This document shows positions 62,932 to 64,000 of a DNA stretch of 64,000 bases, in pieces. Every line of letters starts with the position of its first letter. Positions within the stretch are counted from its first letter, which is position 1. A program made the position numbers and the translations under genes. Source of the DNA: Pogonophryne albipinna (Eukaryota; Chordata; Actinopteri; Perciformes; Artedidraconidae); assembly GCA_028583405.1 (NCBI GenBank), contig CM053246.1:26875557-26939556 (forward strand), read 5' to 3'. The notes beneath the pieces were generated by a model. The model saw only the letters and a program-made list of their open reading frames with translations. It was not told the DNA's origin and searched no databases.

Positions 62932-63832
62932 TATTGCTGAATGAAAACAACATGGTATCACAAAAATGACGCAGATATTTGAGAAATAAAAGCATTACAG
63001 TTACTTGTACAGAATAGTAAATGTATAACAATATAAATTCCAACCTCAGTCAAGAGAGGTGTATTACAGCCAGCTTCTTAAAGAAATAAATGGTAAATGT
63101 GTTTTATCATTATTTCACATCCTTTTTTATGAAATAATGATAAAGAATCTGATCTCGAAATCTAATGCTGAAGTGTTAATGAAGTGTTAATAAATAAATT
63201 AAAGTTCCATGCCTTTTTACTTATATTTGTTATTTATAATTAATTAAATAATTTACCCAACTCATAGGACACACATTGTGAAGTCTAGCGTTTCCAATGT
63301 GATGATTTCTAGTTTTCCTTTGTCTATCTATGATGATGTTCTCTGCAAAAAGAAGCTAAAGAAAAAAATACATATGGTCTTTTGAAACCTTTGAAAGTCT
63401 TATGCACACTTAAATGACTGTTTACTGATTTAAAAAATAAACGTGGTTGCAGTAGTCCAACCTCTTGCAAAGTGTGACCTTTATTTGAAAATATACCGCT
63501 GCACACTGGATGTCTTTTCCATACGTAGCCAACTAGCTCTATGGCAATTATTAGCCCACATGCTATTATTTATTGAATTTTCTTCTGGTGGTATTAATGG
63601 CATCAACGCAGATTAAACAAGAAAATAGATCGACATATACTTCACAATGTACACGTACAGCGTAGTTTCTAATATATCAAGTCACAGTTTGAGCAAGGAC
63701 TTGATCTACGTAAAATATATGTTGCATTCAACACGCTGCATGATAACAGTATGCAAGCTACATGAAATAGCAGCAATAACGGGTTTCAATAACATACTTT
63801 AATCAAGTTTCTGTAAACTTACCTTACGATAT

Positions 63833-63965
63833 GTAAAAAATACGGTTTCACGTCACATAAAAGCTGTACATTGCTGGACTCTTGGAACACATTCTTGCAC
63901 AGAGCTGTAAAAATATATCTACATCCGGTGCATTTACGACGCCGGAAAAGTATCAAAGTGAAGAC
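63833..63965 (-). promoter_or_regulatory. Candidate HYKK promoter and non-coding first exon, copy 2
   Basis: Counterpart of 42955-43085. The minus-strand donor here reads CGTAAG/GTAAGT, the vertebrate consensus, whereas copy 1 has GTAGGT. The TATATTTTTAC word and the ETS-like words are conserved. The transcript start is unproven. Confidence 0.4.
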
Positions 63966-64000
63966 TATTGGTTTCAAAATAAAAGGCTTAGTGGATTATA

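Overview
The window looks like nuclear DNA of a ray-finned fish, probably a percomorph. The evidence is spliced vertebrate-type exons with GT-AG junctions, long (AC)n microsatellites, tRNA-headed SINEs that share a tail with an L2-type LINE, and many fish-type DNA transposons (hAT, piggyBac-like, Tc1-like, TTAA-flanked MITEs). No bacterial or viral gene organisation is present. I cannot name the species.

The only host gene family I recognise is hydroxylysine kinase (HYKK, formerly AGPHD1), an aminoglycoside-phosphotransferase-fold enzyme. It occurs three times, always on the minus strand. The copy at 12417-14384 is a decayed pseudogene: three exons, one nonsense codon, one frameshift, and no first coding exon. 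The copies at 39421-42074 and 60278-62931 are both intact with four coding exons. Each encodes 356 residues, and they differ by only six amino acids.

Layout. 1-12416 is gene-poor, with two large (AC)n tracts. 12417-14384 is the pseudogene. 14385-19663 is gene-free, with a MITE and an imperfect tandem repeat. 19664-43866 is the first unit of a large direct segmental duplication. 43867 to the end is the second unit, which stops about 0.7 kb short of the point matching the end of the first. Each unit ends with a HYKK gene; everything else in it is repeats and unrecognised intergenic DNA.

The two units are near identical where they align but have been remodelled separately. Unit 1 alone carries a hAT element (20134-20793), a Jockey-like LINE fragment with a long open reverse-transcriptase frame (21461-23331), and a piggyBac-like element holding three further DNA transposons nested inside it (28891-34213). 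Unit 2 alone carries an L2-type LINE (49982-52290), an extra hAT copy inside a Tc1-like MITE, and several deletions. Because the units serve as each other's empty-site control, most insertions can be bounded to the base with their target-site duplications.

Apart from the HYKK enzymes there is no pathway or operon to reconstruct. The main interest lies in the recent gene duplication, the invertebrate-like LINE, the nested transposons, and a palindromic element whose central segment is inverted between the two units.
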